Of a stretch of 64,000 nucleotides of DNA, positions 42,227 through 53,944 are shown one piece after another; the stretch's first letter is position 1; every line of letters begins with the position of its first letter. The stretch is taken from the NCBI RefSeq assembly GCF_900156525.1, contig NZ_FTPS01000001.1:1922001-1986000 (forward strand), in the 5' to 3' direction. The stretch comes from Pontibaca methylaminivorans (lineage in GTDB: Bacteria; Pseudomonadota; Alphaproteobacteria; Rhodobacterales; Rhodobacteraceae). The notes under the pieces were generated by a model, which searched no databases, had not been told where the DNA came from, and saw only the letters and a list, made by a program, of their open reading frames with translations. The position numbers were made by a program, and so were the translations under genes.

Positions 42227-42596
42227 AACATTACCGGTTAAATCAATAAGTTACGGCGCCATCTGTCCCGCGCCGGAGCCATCCGCGGGACACCCTGCCA
42301 ATCCATCGCCCCGTCGCGGCCATGGCATCCCGGGCGAGGCGCCGCGGGCAGCCTTTGCCGGGGGCAGCCATGCGAATCCCGTGCGACGTAGATTCTCGTG
42401 GCCGGCATCCGGCACCCGGCATGAGCGCGTTTGACCGGGACATGTGGTTGCGCATGACGGGGGATGCGACTCCCCGCCGCCGTTCAATCACGACGCAGGG
42501 TCCGGGGCGATGACTGCGAACTTCCTGACCTCGCAGATTGATTATCCAGACGGTGGAAACAGATAGCATCAGGTTACCAGCAGGCGGGCGGGAATC
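42227..42596. other. Non-coding gap before the BCCT gene
   Basis: 370 bp after tRNA-Gly. A minus-strand frame of 108 codons (42243-42569) exists but is rich in Arg, Gly and Pro, with no ribosome site, and I take it as chance. No hairpin or repeat of note was seen. It should contain the promoter of the BCCT transporter gene. Confidence 0.5.
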
Positions 42597-44666
42597 ATGA
42601 GCGATCAGTCAGAAGACTCCGGCGACACAGGAAATCCGCAGCGATCCCAACCGGGTTCATCGGCTGCCGGAAGCGGCGCGGACCCGCGGGGCGAGCCCGG
42701 GTCGCGGGCGATGCGGGTGCGCCATCAGGCCCGCCGGGTGGTCGGGGAAATGATCGACCCCGGTCCGGGACTGGTCCATCCGGCGCTGATTCCCGGCATC
42801 GGGGTCGAGCGCACCCATTACGTCTTTGGCACCAACCCGGTGGTCTATGCGGTTTCCGGGCTGCTGATCCTCGGCGTGGTCATCTGGGCCGTGGTTCAGC
42901 CCGGGGGCATCACGTTGGTCGGGAATGTCTCGCTCGGCTGGGTGACGGCCAATTTCGGCTGGATGTTCGGCGTTCTCGCGATCGCGATCTTCGGTTTCAT
43001 GATGGTGCTCGGTTACGGGCGTGCAGGGGGCGTGCGGCTTGGTGCCGACGATGAGGAGCCCGAATTCAGCACCGTGTCCTGGGTCGCCATGCTGTTTTCG
43101 GCCGGCATGGGGATCGGGCTTCTGTTCTACGGCCCTTACGAGCCGCTGATCTATTTCGCTGATCCGCCCTATGGCTTCGAGGTGGCACCGGGGAGCGTCG
43201 ACGCCACGCAGACCGCGCTTGCCCAGACCGCGCTGCACTGGGGGCCGATCGCCTGGTCGTTCTATGCGCTGGTCGGCGGCGCGATTGCCTATAACTCCTA
43301 CCGGCGCGGGCGTCCGCCGCTGATCTCGGCGATCTTCGAGCCGGTCTTCGGCAGTGCGACCCGCGGCTGGATCGGCGCGGTGATCGACATCTTCGCCATC
43401 ATCGTCACGCTGTTCGGCACCGCCATTTCGCTCGGGATCGGGGCGCTGCAGATCGCGCAGGGCACCGAGATCGTGACCGGCTGGGGCAAGCTCGGCAACC
43501 TGTTCATCATCGTCACCATGTCGGTCCTGACCTGCGCCTTCATCATCTCGGCGGTTTCGGGCGTTTCGCGCGGCATCCGCATCCTGTCGAATCTCAACAT
43601 GGTGGTCGCGGGGCTTCTGGCGCTGCTCGTGCTGGTGACGGGGCCGACGCTGTTTCTGCTGAACTTCTATCCGGCGGCGATCATCTCGTTCTTCCGCGAA
43701 CTCGGGGTGATGCTGCTGCGCAACCCGAATCAGGGCGCGCAGACCGCCAGTTTCATGGCGGACTGGACCACCTATTACTGGGCCTGGTGGATCACCTGGG
43801 CGCCCTTTGTCGGGCTGTTCATCGCCAAGATCTCGCGCGGGCGCACGCTGCGCGAATTCGTGACCGTGGTGGTCCTGATCCCGTCGATGGTCTGTGTCAC
43901 CTGGTTCGCGATCTTCGGCGGAACGGCCATGTACATGAGTCTCAACGACATGGGCGTCGATGCCTCGCAGGCGCCCGAGGCGCTGCTGTTCAACGTGCTG
44001 GCGAACCTGCCGCTGTCCGGCATCACGCCGATCCTGGCCATGCTGTCGATCCTTGTCTTTTTCGTCACTTCGGCGGATTCGGCCTCGATCGTCATGAGCT
44101 CGATGACCCAGCGCGGCCAGCCCTCGCCCTCGGCCGGGGTGACCATCAGCTGGGGCGTGCTGCTGGGGCTGACGGCGATTTCGCTGCTGCTGGCGGGGGG
44201 CGAGGATGCGCTTTCGGGGCTGCAGTCGATCATGGTGGTTTCGGCGCTGCCCTTTGCCTTTGTGGTCATGGGCATCATGGTCGCCTGGGCAAGGGATTTG
44301 CGCACCGATCCCTATCTGTTGCGTTCGAAATATGCGCGCGCGGCCATCGCGCAGGGGGTGCGGCTCGGGATTGCGGATCACGGCGACGATTTCGTCTTCA
44401 GCACCAGCGAGGTGGCCAAGGACGAGGGCGCCGGCGGCTGGTTCAACAGCACCGATCCCGATCTCGTGGCCTGGTATGTCGAGGCCGCCGAAGAGGGCGA
44501 GATCGTGAGCGCCGAGGACATCCTGCGCACGCTCGATCCCGGCCGGATCCAGCCGCGGGGGCGGCGGCGCCCCGACCATCTTGCCTCGGGCGATGCGGCG
44601 ACCATCGCCACGCGCCGCCGTCGCCGTCGCCTGCCACCCGCGGACGGCGGCGGGCGCAGCGGCTGA
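42597..44666 (+). CDS. BCCT family transporter (betaine/choline/carnitine type)
   Basis: A protein of 689 aa with 12 membrane segments. It has the BCCT signature DWTTYYWAWWITWAPFVGLFIAKISRGRTLREF and the substrate-site region SAGMGIGLLFYGPYEPLIYF. The tails are long: about 85 polar residues before the first segment and about 125 after the last, rich in Arg at the end (RRRRRLPPADGGG). Such cytoplasmic tails often sense osmotic stress in the family (BetP). The substrate is probably glycine betaine or a relative. The gene stands alone. Confidence 0.93.
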   Translation: MSDQSEDSGDTGNPQRSQPGSSAAGSGADPRGEPGSRAMRVRHQARRVVGEMIDPGPGLVHPALIPGIGVERTHYVFGTNPVVYAVSGLLILGVVIWAVVQPGGITLVGNVSLGWVTANFGWMFGVLAIAIFGFMMVLGYGRAGGVRLGADDEEPEFSTVSWVAMLFSAGMGIGLLFYGPYEPLIYFADPPYGFEVAPGSVDATQTALAQTALHWGPIAWSFYALVGGAIAYNSYRRGRPPLISAIFEPVFGSATRGWIGAVIDIFAIIVTLFGTAISLGIGALQIAQGTEIVTGWGKLGNLFIIVTMSVLTCAFIISAVSGVSRGIRILSNLNMVVAGLLALLVLVTGPTLFLLNFYPAAIISFFRELGVMLLRNPNQGAQTASFMADWTTYYWAWWITWAPFVGLFIAKISRGRTLREFVTVVVLIPSMVCVTWFAIFGGTAMYMSLNDMGVDASQAPEALLFNVLANLPLSGITPILAMLSILVFFVTSADSASIVMSSMTQRGQPSPSAGVTISWGVLLGLTAISLLLAGGEDALSGLQSIMVVSALPFAFVVMGIMVAWARDLRTDPYLLRSKYARAAIAQGVRLGIADHGDDFVFSTSEVAKDEGAGGWFNSTDPDLVAWYVEAAEEGEIVSAEDILRTLDPGRIQPRGRRRPDHLASGDAATIATRRRRRRLPPADGGGRSG

Positions 44667-44943
44667 TGCCGCAACATCCCTCTGCGCGGGCCCAGCAGTT
44701 CCGTGCGGCGGATGGATGCGCGCAGGCCGGCGGAAACGCCACCTTAACCGTTGGGCGTGGACCATGGACTGGCCCGGTCTTGCCAGAGCAGGTTCGATTG
44801 ACCACATTGAAGGCATCGCTCCGGCCGGGCCGCTCTGGCGGGAGCGATGTCCAAGGCCCGCAAGGATCGTTCCGCAATGACCGCCCCGCAATGACCGCAA
44901 CCGCCATGCCCGTCCCGGAAAACAGCGCGATGCCCGTTCCGAC

Positions 44944-45705
44944 ATGATGCCAGTGAAACGCTCCGGCCTGCTGCGGCTGGCCAGTTACAATGTCCAGAAA
45001 TGTATCGGACTCGATCTGCGTCGCCTGCCGCGCCGCATCGTCGGGGTGCTGGACGGGCTGCAGGCCGATATCGTCGTGCTGCAGGAGGCCGACAAGCGCC
45101 TGCCGCCGCGCCCGGCGGCGTTGCCGCCGCCGGTGCTGGCCGCCGCGGGCTGGCGGGTTGCCGATTTCGGGCCCAAGGGGTCGCTCGGCTGGCATGGCAA
45201 CGCGATCATCTGGCGCGAGGGCGCGCCGCTCGACCTGATCGAGATGGACCAGATCCCGCTTCCGGGGCTTGAGCCGCGCGGCGCCGTGCGGGCCGAATTC
45301 GACACCATGCAGGGGCGGGTGCGGGTGATCGGGCTGCACCTGGGGCTGATCACCCGCGACCGCTATGAACAGATCCGCAGCCTCGCGGCCTATTGTGCCC
45401 GGCTGCCCGACATCCCGACCGTCTGGGCCGGTGATTTCAACGAATGGTCGCGGCTGCCGGCCCTGGACAGCCACGCGCCGCGCATGACCTTTCTGCCGCC
45501 GTTGCCGAGCTATCCGGCGCCGCGTCCCATGGGGCCGCTCGACCGGATCGCGCTGGGCGGGGGCCTGCGGGCAAGCGGCCACGGCGTCTGGGGCGGGCGC
45601 CCGGCGCGGTTTGCCTCGGATCACCTGCCGGTCTGGGCCGACCTTGTGCTCCCCGCTCTGCTGCAGCATGAACAGGGTATCGTTGATGCCGGCCTGCACC
45701 CCTGA
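44944..45705 (+). CDS. Endonuclease/exonuclease/phosphatase family protein
   Basis: A protein of 253 aa of the EEP superfamily. Metal-binding and catalytic motifs are RLASYNVQKCIG, VVLQEADKR, VIGLHLGLITRDRYEQ, TVWAGDFNEW and FASDHLPVWADL. Members cut phosphodiester bonds in nucleic acids, lipids or small molecules; the substrate cannot be read here. There is no signal peptide. It starts ATG 44944, with ATG 44947 directly behind. It lies 277 bp after the BCCT gene; that gap has a short duplicated CGCAATGACCGC but no gene. Confidence 0.88.
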   Translation: MMPVKRSGLLRLASYNVQKCIGLDLRRLPRRIVGVLDGLQADIVVLQEADKRLPPRPAALPPPVLAAAGWRVADFGPKGSLGWHGNAIIWREGAPLDLIEMDQIPLPGLEPRGAVRAEFDTMQGRVRVIGLHLGLITRDRYEQIRSLAAYCARLPDIPTVWAGDFNEWSRLPALDSHAPRMTFLPPLPSYPAPRPMGPLDRIALGGGLRASGHGVWGGRPARFASDHLPVWADLVLPALLQHEQGIVDAGLHP

Positions 45706-45822
45706 TCAATGCGCCCCCGATCATTGCGCCCGTGCCCCGATCCCGGCCGGGCGGGCATGATGCGCCGGGGGGCCAGGGCACGAGCGCAGGCGGAGCCGCC
45801 GCAGGAAGGAGAACACGCCGAG

Positions 45823-46242
45823 ATGTCGGAATCGATCATTGCCCGTTGCGAGGCCGCCGGTCTGCGTCTGACCGAACAGCGGCGCATCATCGCGCGGGTG
45901 CTTGGTGACAGCGACGACCACCCCGATGTGGAGCAGCTCCATGCACGGGCGAGCGCGCTCGATTCCGGGATTTCGCTGGCCACGGTCTATCGCACGGTCA
46001 AGCTGTTCGAGGAGGCCGGCATTCTCGAGCGGCTGGAATTCGGCGACGGGCGCGCCCGCTATGAGGATGCGGACCGCGACCACCACGACCACCTGATCGA
46101 CATGACCACCGGCGAGGTGATCGAATTCGTGGACCCCGAGATCGAGGCCCTGCAGGAGCGCATTGCCGAGCGGCTCGGTTACGTGCTGCACGGCCACCGG
46201 CTCGAGCTGTATGGCGTGCCGCTGAAAAAGAATCGCGACTGA
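45823..46242 (+). CDS. Fur family transcriptional regulator
   Basis: A protein of 139 aa. A winged helix (RLTEQRRIIARVLGDSDDHPDVEQLHARA and SLATVYRTVKLFEEAGILERLEFGDGRARYE) is followed by the metal site DADRDHHDHLIDMTTGEVIEFVDPEIE. The C-terminal CxxC zinc pairs of classic Fur are missing; the only Cys is C9. This matches the alphaproteobacterial Fur/Mur type that responds to manganese or iron. ATG 45823 is chosen with AGGAGA upstream. It is followed by eno after 129 bp. Confidence 0.92.
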   Translation: MSESIIARCEAAGLRLTEQRRIIARVLGDSDDHPDVEQLHARASALDSGISLATVYRTVKLFEEAGILERLEFGDGRARYEDADRDHHDHLIDMTTGEVIEFVDPEIEALQERIAERLGYVLHGHRLELYGVPLKKNRD

Positions 46243-47649
<1,407 letters not shown>

Positions 47650-47701
47650 CCCGCGGCCAGCACGACCCGGACGGGGCGTCTGATCCGCAGGGATCGGACA
47701 G

Positions 47702-47736
47702 GCCCGCCGCCCGGGCTCCGGGCGACGGGCGGGCGT
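47702..47736. terminator. GC-rich imperfect hairpin after eno
   Basis: GCCCGCCGCCCGG and the facing CCGGGCGACGGGCGGGC can form a long GC-rich stem with a small bulge. There is no T-run. It lies between two convergent genes, so termination is the likely role. Confidence 0.35.
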
Positions 47737-47740
47737 GGGG

Positions 47741-48022
47741 TTACGGGCAGGGCGCCTCGTAATAGGTGCCGTCGCCACGTGCATAGGCGCAGACCTTGCG
47801 CTGGTTGTTCTGGGCAACCATGGTGCCGGCAGCGGCGCCGCCGAGCGCGGAAATCACTTTCCAGTTCGAATTCGCGTCGAGCGCGTCTGCGGCAACGAGG
47901 CCCGCCGCCGCACCGCCGGCTGCACCGGCGACAGTCCGCTGCTGGCTGGTCATGTTGTCACAGGCTGCAAGGCTCAGGGACATCGCCGAAGCGCCGACGA
48001 TTCCGATGATCCATTTTTTCAC
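47741..48022 (-). CDS. Small glycine-zipper lipoprotein
   Basis: A protein of 93 aa. The signal MKKWIIGIVGASAMSLSLAAC ends in the lipobox LAAC, so Cys21 should be lipidated. A glycine-zipper region follows (VAGAAGGAAAGLVAADAL and VISALGGAAAGTMVAQ), which may insert in or lie against membrane. The end is KVCAYARGDGTYYEAPCP with two cysteines that could form a disulfide. The function is unknown. The 257 bp between it and mazG show no gene. Confidence 0.82.
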   Translation of the reverse strand: MKKWIIGIVGASAMSLSLAACDNMTSQQRTVAGAAGGAAAGLVAADALDANSNWKVISALGGAAAGTMVAQNNQRKVCAYARGDGTYYEAPCP

Positions 48023-48279
48023 GTCAAATCTCCTTTCAAGGACATGTCGTTGCCGACGTTTACACGGGTTGATGCAACGCCAAGGCCTTACAGTAGCGCA
48101 TCCCGAAACGAACGCAATGTGGCGCCGGACGGTGCAGCGGCGATGATACGGCTTTCGCGGGGGTTTTCAGCCGCAGCGCCGGCGGAAACCGGCGCGCCCG
48201 TAGCTGCGCGGCAACAGCTTGGCGGCCTATCGCGTTCCATGTCCTTGATTTACGCAGTTTCGCCTTAGGGGCTCGCGGT

Positions 48280-49110
48280 TCAGGAACCTTCGGCCTCGGT
48301 CGTCTTGACGCTGTTCCAGAGCCTGTCCATCTCTTCCGGGCTGCTCCCGGCCGGGGTCTTTCCCTGCTCGGCAAGCCGCGCCTCGATGGCGCCGAACCGG
48401 CGGGTGAATTTCGCATTGGCGCGGCGCAGCGCCGTTTCCGGGTCGAGCCCGAGATGACGGCCGAGATTGGCAAGCGTGAACAGCAGATCGCCGTATTCCT
48501 CTTCCACGGCAGCCGGATCCTCGCCCGCGCGCGCGGCGGCGAGTTCCTCGGTCTCCTCGGCGATCTTGCGCAGCACCCCGCCGGCATCGGGCCAGTCGAA
48601 CCCGACCCGTGCCGCGCGCTTCTGCAGCTTTACCGCCCGCATCAGCGCCGGCAGGCCGAGCGCAACCCCGTCGAGCACGCCTTTCTGCGCCTGCCCGGCG
48701 CGTTCGCGGGCTTTCAGCGCCTCCCAGTCGCGGGTCTGCTGTTCGGCGCTCTTGTCACGCGGCTCGCTGCCGAACACATGGGGATGGCGCGCCACCATCT
48801 TGTCGCAGATCCGCCCGGCCACCTCGGCAAAGTCGAACAGGCCGGATTCCTCCGCCATCCGGGCATGATAGACGCTCTGGAACAGCAGATCGCCAAGTTC
48901 CCCGGCCAGATCGTCCCAGGCGCGCCGGTCGATCGCATCGGCGACCTCAAAGGCTTCCTCGATGGTATAGGGGGCGATACTCGCGAAATCCTGCTCGATG
49001 TCCCAGGGGCAGCCATGGTCGGGATCGCGCAGGGCACGCATGATCGAAAGCAGGCGGATCATGGCCTGCGCGGCGGCTGCGTCGCGCGGCGCGGGAGAAT
49101 CGTCGGGCAT
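48280..49110 (-). CDS. mazG: Nucleoside triphosphate pyrophosphohydrolase MazG
   Basis: A protein of 276 aa with two MazG domains. The first has CPWDIEQDFASIAPYTIEEAFEVADAI and ELGDLLFQSVYHARMAEE. The second has EETEELAAARAGEDPAAVEEEYGDLLFTLANLGRHLGLDPETALRRAN. Both hold the acidic EExxE and ExxD metal ligands. It removes unusual NTPs and helps adjust ppGpp levels. It is divergent from the M20 gene; the gap is 65 bp. Confidence 0.95.
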   Translation of the reverse strand: MPDDSPAPRDAAAAQAMIRLLSIMRALRDPDHGCPWDIEQDFASIAPYTIEEAFEVADAIDRRAWDDLAGELGDLLFQSVYHARMAEESGLFDFAEVAGRICDKMVARHPHVFGSEPRDKSAEQQTRDWEALKARERAGQAQKGVLDGVALGLPALMRAVKLQKRAARVGFDWPDAGGVLRKIAEETEELAAARAGEDPAAVEEEYGDLLFTLANLGRHLGLDPETALRRANAKFTRRFGAIEARLAEQGKTPAGSSPEEMDRLWNSVKTTEAEGS

Positions 49111-49175
49111 TGCCTTGGCCTTTCGTTAGATGTCACATGGCAGGGAAAACCACGTCCGAGGGAGGAGTCCAGCCC

Positions 49176-50339
49176 ATGCCTGTCGTCAATCGCATCGCCG
49201 AGTTTGCCGAGGACATGGCCGCATGGCGACAGTATCTGCATACGATTCCCGAACTTGGCTTCGACTGTCCGAAGACTGCGGGCTTCATCGCCGAACGGCT
49301 GCGCGAGGCGGGCGTTGACGAACTGCACGAGGGAATCGCCCGAACCGGCATGGTCGCGATCATCGAAGGACGCGCGACGGGGCCGACCATCGGGCTGCGC
49401 GCCGATTTCGACGCGCTTCCCATCACCGAACAGACCGGGAAACCCTATGCCAGCCGCCATGAGGGGAAAATGCATGCCTGTGGCCATGACGGGCACAGCA
49501 CCATGCTGCTGGGTGCCGCGCGCTATCTGGCCGAGACGCGCAATTTCGCCGGGCGCGTCGCATTGATTTTCCAGCCGGCCGAAGAGAGCGGCGGCGGCGG
49601 GCGCGTCATGGTGGAAGAGGGCATCATGGAGCGGTTCGGAATCGAACAGGTCTATGCGCTGCACAACCTTCCCGGCCTGCCCGAGGGGCATATCCACACG
49701 ACGCCGGGGCCGGTCGCGGCCTCGGTCGCGACCTTCCGCATCGACGTGACCGGGCAGGGCGGCCATGGCGCCATGCCGCACAAGACCCGCGACCCGCTGA
49801 TTGCCGCCTGCGCAATCGCCCAGGCGCTGCAGACGATCGTCAGCCGCAATCACGACGCCTGCGACGACCTCGTGCTGTCGGTCACGCAGTTCCACGGCGG
49901 CACGGCGGATAACGTCATCGCCGACCGCGCATGGCTCGGCGGCACGGTGCGCAGTTTTGAGCCGCATGTGCAGCAGATGGTGCGCGAACGCATCGCGCAG
50001 ATCGCCGCGGGGCAGGCGGAAAGTTTCGGCACCATTGCCGAGGTGCAATTCGTGCCGAGCTATCCCGCGACGGTGAATACGCCCGAAAAGGCCGAATTCG
50101 CGGCCGAGGTCGCGGAAGAGGTCGTCGGTTCCGACCGCGTGGACATCGCCGCCCGGCGGCAGATGTGGGCCGAGGATTTCTCCTATATGCTCGAGGCCCG
50201 CCCCGGCGCCTATCTGTTCCTGGGGCAGGGCGACAGCGCCGGGCTGCATCAGCCGGATTACGATTTCAACGATGCGATCGCCCCCGTCGGCGCATCGTTC
50301 TTCGCCCGCCTCGTCGAGCGCGCCCAGCCGCTCGGCTGA
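49176..50339 (+). CDS. M20 family amidohydrolase (hippurate hydrolase-like)
   Basis: A protein of 387 aa from ATG 49176 with GGAGGAG upstream. The metal site is [21 protein letters not shown], then [19 protein letters not shown] with the catalytic glutamates, and the dimerisation domain has [16 protein letters not shown]. It belongs to the M20D group, which hydrolyses N-acylated amino acids or amino-acid conjugates. The natural substrate is not known. It lies 40 bp before prfA. Confidence 0.92.
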   Translation: MPVVNRIAEFAEDMAAWRQYLHTIPELGFDCPKTAGFIAERLREAGVDELHEGIARTGMVAIIEGRATGPTIGLRADFDALPITEQTGKPYASRHEGKMHACGHDGHSTMLLGAARYLAETRNFAGRVALIFQPAEESGGGGRVMVEEGIMERFGIEQVYALHNLPGLPEGHIHTTPGPVAASVATFRIDVTGQGGHGAMPHKTRDPLIAACAIAQALQTIVSRNHDACDDLVLSVTQFHGGTADNVIADRAWLGGTVRSFEPHVQQMVRERIAQIAAGQAESFGTIAEVQFVPSYPATVNTPEKAEFAAEVAEEVVGSDRVDIAARRQMWAEDFSYMLEARPGAYLFLGQGDSAGLHQPDYDFNDAIAPVGASFFARLVERAQPLG

Positions 50340-50379
50340 CCCGCCCGGCAGGGCGGTTTTTCTTGACCCCGGCGCCCTG

Positions 50380-51453
50380 ATGGCCGACATGGCGGCCATG
50401 GTCTCCGAAGAACGCCTGGAACAGATCGCGCAGCGGTTTGCCTATCTTGAAGCCTGCATGGCCGACGGCAGCCATGCGGACGAGATGGCCCGGCTCGGGC
50501 GTGAATATTCGGAACTGCGCCCGGTGGTGGCGCAGATCGCCGCCTGGCAGGATCTGCGGCGCCAGATCGACGAGACCGCGGGGCTGCTCGAAGACCCGGA
50601 CATGCGCGCGCTCGCGCTCGAGGAACTGGCCGATCTGCGCGCGCGCCTTCCCGATGCCGAACATGACCTGCAGCTTGCGCTCTTGCCGCGGGACGAGGCG
50701 GATTCACGTGCCGCGATCCTTGAAATCCGCCCCGGCACCGGCGGCGAGGAAGCCGCGCTTTTCGCGGCCGACCTGCTGCGCATGTATCAGCGCTATGCCG
50801 AAACCTGCGGCTGGGGGTTCGACCTGGTCGAGCAGCAGGACACCGAGCTTGGCGGCATCAAGGAGGTCGTCGCGCGGATCAGCGGCGACAACGTGTTCGG
50901 ACGGCTCAAGTTCGAAAGCGGCGTGCACCGGGTGCAGCGCGTGCCGAGCACCGAAAGCGGCGGGCGCATTCATACTTCGGCCGCCACGGTCGCCGTGCTC
51001 CCCGAGGCCGAGGATGTCGATGTCAGGATCGACGCGAACGACCTGCGCATCGACACCATGCGCAGTTCCGGCGCCGGCGGGCAGCATGTGAACACGACCG
51101 ATTCAGCGGTGCGGATCACCCATATCCCCAGCGGCATCGTCGTGACCAGTTCCGAAAAATCCCAGCACCGCAACCGCGAGATCGCCATGCAGGTGCTGAA
51201 ATCGCGCCTCTACGACCTTGAACGCCAGCGCGCCCGGACCAGCCGCAGCGCCGAGCGCGCGGCACAGGTCGGCAGCGGTGACCGCTCCGAACGGATCCGC
51301 ACCTACAATTTTCCGCAGGGGCGCATGACCGATCACCGTATCAACCTGACGCTTTACCGGCTCGACCAGATCATGGACGGCGACCTTGGCGAGGTGATCG
51401 ACAGCCTGCGCGCCGATGCCCAGGCCCGCCAGCTTGCCGAGATGGGCGCATGA
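50380..51453 (+). CDS. prfA: Peptide chain release factor 1
   Basis: A protein of 357 aa from ATG 50380; ATG 50398 is possible. It recognises UAA and UAG. The domain with the PxT-type tripeptide is at [20 protein letters not shown], and the peptidyl-tRNA hydrolysis motif is [20 protein letters not shown] with GGQ. The end [19 protein letters not shown] is typical. The glutamine of GGQ should be methylated by PrmC, whose gene overlaps by 4 bp. Confidence 0.97.
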   Translation: MADMAAMVSEERLEQIAQRFAYLEACMADGSHADEMARLGREYSELRPVVAQIAAWQDLRRQIDETAGLLEDPDMRALALEELADLRARLPDAEHDLQLALLPRDEADSRAAILEIRPGTGGEEAALFAADLLRMYQRYAETCGWGFDLVEQQDTELGGIKEVVARISGDNVFGRLKFESGVHRVQRVPSTESGGRIHTSAATVAVLPEAEDVDVRIDANDLRIDTMRSSGAGGQHVNTTDSAVRITHIPSGIVVTSSEKSQHRNREIAMQVLKSRLYDLERQRARTSRSAERAAQVGSGDRSERIRTYNFPQGRMTDHRINLTLYRLDQIMDGDLGEVIDSLRADAQARQLAEMGA

Positions 51454-52280
51454 GCACCGCCGCCGAAGCCATGGCCGATGCCGCCGCACGGCTGCGGGCG
51501 GCCGGTATCGCAAGCCCCGCCCGCGACGCGCGCATCCTTCTGGCCCATGCGGCACGGATCGACGCCATGCGCGTCACGCTGATCGCGCCCGAGGATCTCG
51601 CGCCCGAGATCGCCGAACGGTTCGAGCATCTCGTGGCGCTGCGCGCCGTTCATGTGCCGGTCTCGCATCTGGTCGGAGAGCGCGAATTCTACGGCCGCCG
51701 CTTCAAGGTGAGCCGCGAGGTTCTGGACCCCCGCCCCGAGACCGAGACCCTGGTCGAGGCCGCGCTTGCCGAGCCGTTCACGCGGGTGCTCGACCTTGGC
51801 ACGGGGTCGGGGTGCATTCTCGTCACCCTGCTGGCCGAGCGCCCGGATGCGACCGGCATCGGCGTGGACCTGAGCGAATCCGCCTGCCTGCAGGCCAGCG
51901 CCAACGCGGTTCTGCACGAGGTCGCCGGGCGCACGGACATCCGCCGTTCCGACTGGTTCTCGGATGTTCCTGAACGGTTTGACCTGATCGTCGCCAATCC
52001 CCCCTACATCTCGCGTTCCGAGATGCGGGACCTGGCGCCCGGTGTGCGCCGCCACGAGCCGGAAATGGCGCTGAGCGATGGCGGCGACGGGCTCGGCGCC
52101 TATCGGCGGATCGTGCCGGGCCTTGCGGATCATCTTGTTCCGGGGGGGCGTGCACTGTTCGAAATCGGCCCGACCCAGGGGAAGGCTGTCAGCGGCCTTC
52201 TTGCGGGTGCCGGGTTCGATGTGCGGATCCTGCCCGATCTCGACGGGCGCGCCCGCGTGATCTGCGCCAGGATGGGCTGA
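51450..52280 (+). CDS. prmC: Release factor glutamine methyltransferase
   Basis: A protein of 276 aa. It methylates the GGQ glutamine of release factors. It has an N-terminal helical substrate domain, then the SAM-binding motif [19 protein letters not shown] and the amide-binding motif [13 protein letters not shown]. The start overlaps the prfA stop (ATGA). Three 20-bp repeats begin at its stop codon. Confidence 0.96.
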   Translation: MSTAAEAMADAAARLRAAGIASPARDARILLAHAARIDAMRVTLIAPEDLAPEIAERFEHLVALRAVHVPVSHLVGEREFYGRRFKVSREVLDPRPETETLVEAALAEPFTRVLDLGTGSGCILVTLLAERPDATGIGVDLSESACLQASANAVLHEVAGRTDIRRSDWFSDVPERFDLIVANPPYISRSEMRDLAPGVRRHEPEMALSDGGDGLGAYRRIVPGLADHLVPGGRALFEIGPTQGKAVSGLLAGAGFDVRILPDLDGRARVICARMG

Positions 52281-52337
52281 AAATCGCCCGCAGGGCGTGA
52301 AAATTGCCGGCATGGGCCGAAAATATGCAGAATTTTC
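52278..52337 (+). repeat. Three imperfect 20-bp tandem repeats from the prmC stop codon
   Basis: Units start at 52278, 52298 and 52318 with TGAAAATCGCC, TGAAAATTGCC and CGAAAATATGC. The first unit includes the prmC stop TGA. The first two also share a GGGC-like end. The remainder of the gap to the DUF4167 gene has no gene. Confidence 0.5.
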
Positions 52338-52514
52338 CACCCAACCCCTTGAATGGCGGGCCGGAACGTGTTTCTTGCTTGGGTATTGCGGCTGCAGAGG
52401 CTGTTGAGGCTCTCCCGCGATCCAAGCCCTAAAGTCTGTGATCCGTTCAAACTGCACGCGTCATGCGTCACCCCGGATCAGAGAGCAGTGCATAGCAAGG
52501 CTGACACAAGACCT

Positions 52515-53099
52515 ATGAGATCGTCCAAATCCCGCTCGCGGTCGAAGTCGAACCGCAATCGTCCAGCGTCCGGCGGAAATGTCGTGAACCGCGTTTTCGA
52601 CAGCTCCGGCCCCGAGGGCAAGGTGCGCGGCACGCCGCAGCAGATCATCGACAAATACAACCAGCTCGCCCGCGATGCGCAGCTCTCCAACGACCGCATC
52701 GCCACCGAGAATTTCCAGCAGCACGCCGAACATTACCTGCGCCTGCTGAGCGAGGCCCAGCGCGAGATCGACGCCCGCCGCGAGGAACAGGAAGCGCGCC
52801 GCGAGGAACAGGAGCGCCAGCAGCGCGAGCGTCAGGCCGAACGCGACCGCGCGGAGGCCGCCCGGCAGGGCCCGGGCGATGACGACGGCGCCGGAACCGA
52901 TGCAGCGGACGAGGTGCTCGACCCCGCCGCATCCGGCGACAGCGACCTTGTCGAAACGCCCGAGGCGGCCCCGCGCAAGACCCCGCGGCGCAGCCCCGCG
53001 CGCAGCCGCCGCACCCCCCGCAAGACCGAGGACAAATCCGACGACAGTTCCGGGGACGGTGCCGAAGCCGGCGGGAACACGCCCGAAGCCGCCGAATAG
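52515..53099 (+). CDS. DUF4167 family protein
   Basis: A protein of 194 aa. It starts MRSSKSRSRSKSNRNRP, a basic arginine-rich tail that could bind nucleic acid. The DUF4167 core follows: NVVNRVFDSSGPEGKVRGTPQQIIDKYNQLARDAQLSNDRIATENFQQHAEHYLRLL. Then there is a charged coiled-coil stretch (ARREEQEARREEQERQQRERQ) and an acidic/basic low-complexity end. The family is alphaproteobacterial and of unknown function. I chose ATG 52515 because the core and the basic tail start there. It is convergent with rsmA. Confidence 0.9.
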   Translation: MRSSKSRSRSKSNRNRPASGGNVVNRVFDSSGPEGKVRGTPQQIIDKYNQLARDAQLSNDRIATENFQQHAEHYLRLLSEAQREIDARREEQEARREEQERQQRERQAERDRAEAARQGPGDDDGAGTDAADEVLDPAASGDSDLVETPEAAPRKTPRRSPARSRRTPRKTEDKSDDSSGDGAEAGGNTPEAAE

Positions 53100-53102
53100 C
53101 GG

Positions 53103-53942
53103 TCAGCCGGCCAGCGCCCGCGCGAGCGCGCAGAACCCCTCGACCGAGACCTGTTCCGCCCGCAGCTCCGGCGACAGCCCGGCACGGGCCAGCACCGCCG
53201 CTATGTCGGGCGCAATACCCTTCAGCGCGCTGCGCAGCATCTTGCGCCGCTGGTTGAAGGCCGCGGCCACGACCCGCTCGAGGATCGCAGCATCGGCCGG
53301 AAACCGCGGCGCCGGCAGCGCCGTCACCTGCACGACCGCGCTCGAGACACTGGGCGGCGGGGTGAATGCGGCAGGCGGCAGGCGCATCACGATCCGCGCC
53401 TGCGTGCGCCACTGTGCCAGCACCGAAAGCCGCCCATAGGCCTTGCTCCCCGGTGCGGCGGTGATGCGCTCGGCCACCTCGCGCTGGAACATCAGCGTCA
53501 GGCTGTCCCAGAACGGCGGCCATTGCTCCGGCGTGAGCCAGCGGATCAGAAGCTCGGTCCCCGCATTGTAGGGCAGGTTCGCCACCACCCGAACCGGCGG
53601 ATCAAGATGCTCGCGCGGATCGACCGCCAGCGCATCGCCCTCGATCACCACAAGCCGCCCCGGGCAGGCCCGCACGATCTGTTCGAGCGCCGGCAGGCAG
53701 CGGCGGTCGCGCTCGATCGCGACCACGCGGCGCGCGCCTTCCGCCAGCAGCCCGCGCGTCAGCCCCCCGGGCCCGGGCCCGATCTCGAGCACGTCATGCC
53801 CCGAAAGATCGCCCGCCAGCCGCGCGATCCGGGCGGTGACGTTCAGATCCAGGATGAAATTCTGCCCGAGCGCCTTTTGCGCCGAAAGCCCGTGCGCCGC
53901 GATCACCTCGCGCAGCGGCGGCAGCGCATCGAGCCCGCTCAC
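53103..53942 (-). CDS. rsmA: 16S rRNA (adenine1518/1519-N6)-dimethyltransferase RsmA (KsgA)
   Basis: A protein of 279 aa from GTG 53942. Motifs are [22 protein letters not shown], the SAM loop [16 protein letters not shown], and the catalytic motif [15 protein letters not shown]. The C-terminal domain ends [22 protein letters not shown]. It dimethylates two adenines at the 3' end of 16S rRNA. No ATG is available nearer; the frame upstream runs through a dispersed repeat whose end (CCAGAAGAAG) stands where a ribosome site would be. It is the last gene of the lpt-surA-pdxA-rsmA cluster. Confidence 0.94.
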   Translation of the reverse strand: MSGLDALPPLREVIAAHGLSAQKALGQNFILDLNVTARIARLAGDLSGHDVLEIGPGPGGLTRGLLAEGARRVVAIERDRRCLPALEQIVRACPGRLVVIEGDALAVDPREHLDPPVRVVANLPYNAGTELLIRWLTPEQWPPFWDSLTLMFQREVAERITAAPGSKAYGRLSVLAQWRTQARIVMRLPPAAFTPPPSVSSAVVQVTALPAPRFPADAAILERVVAAAFNQRRKMLRSALKGIAPDIAAVLARAGLSPELRAEQVSVEGFCALARALAG

Positions 53943-53944
53943 GG

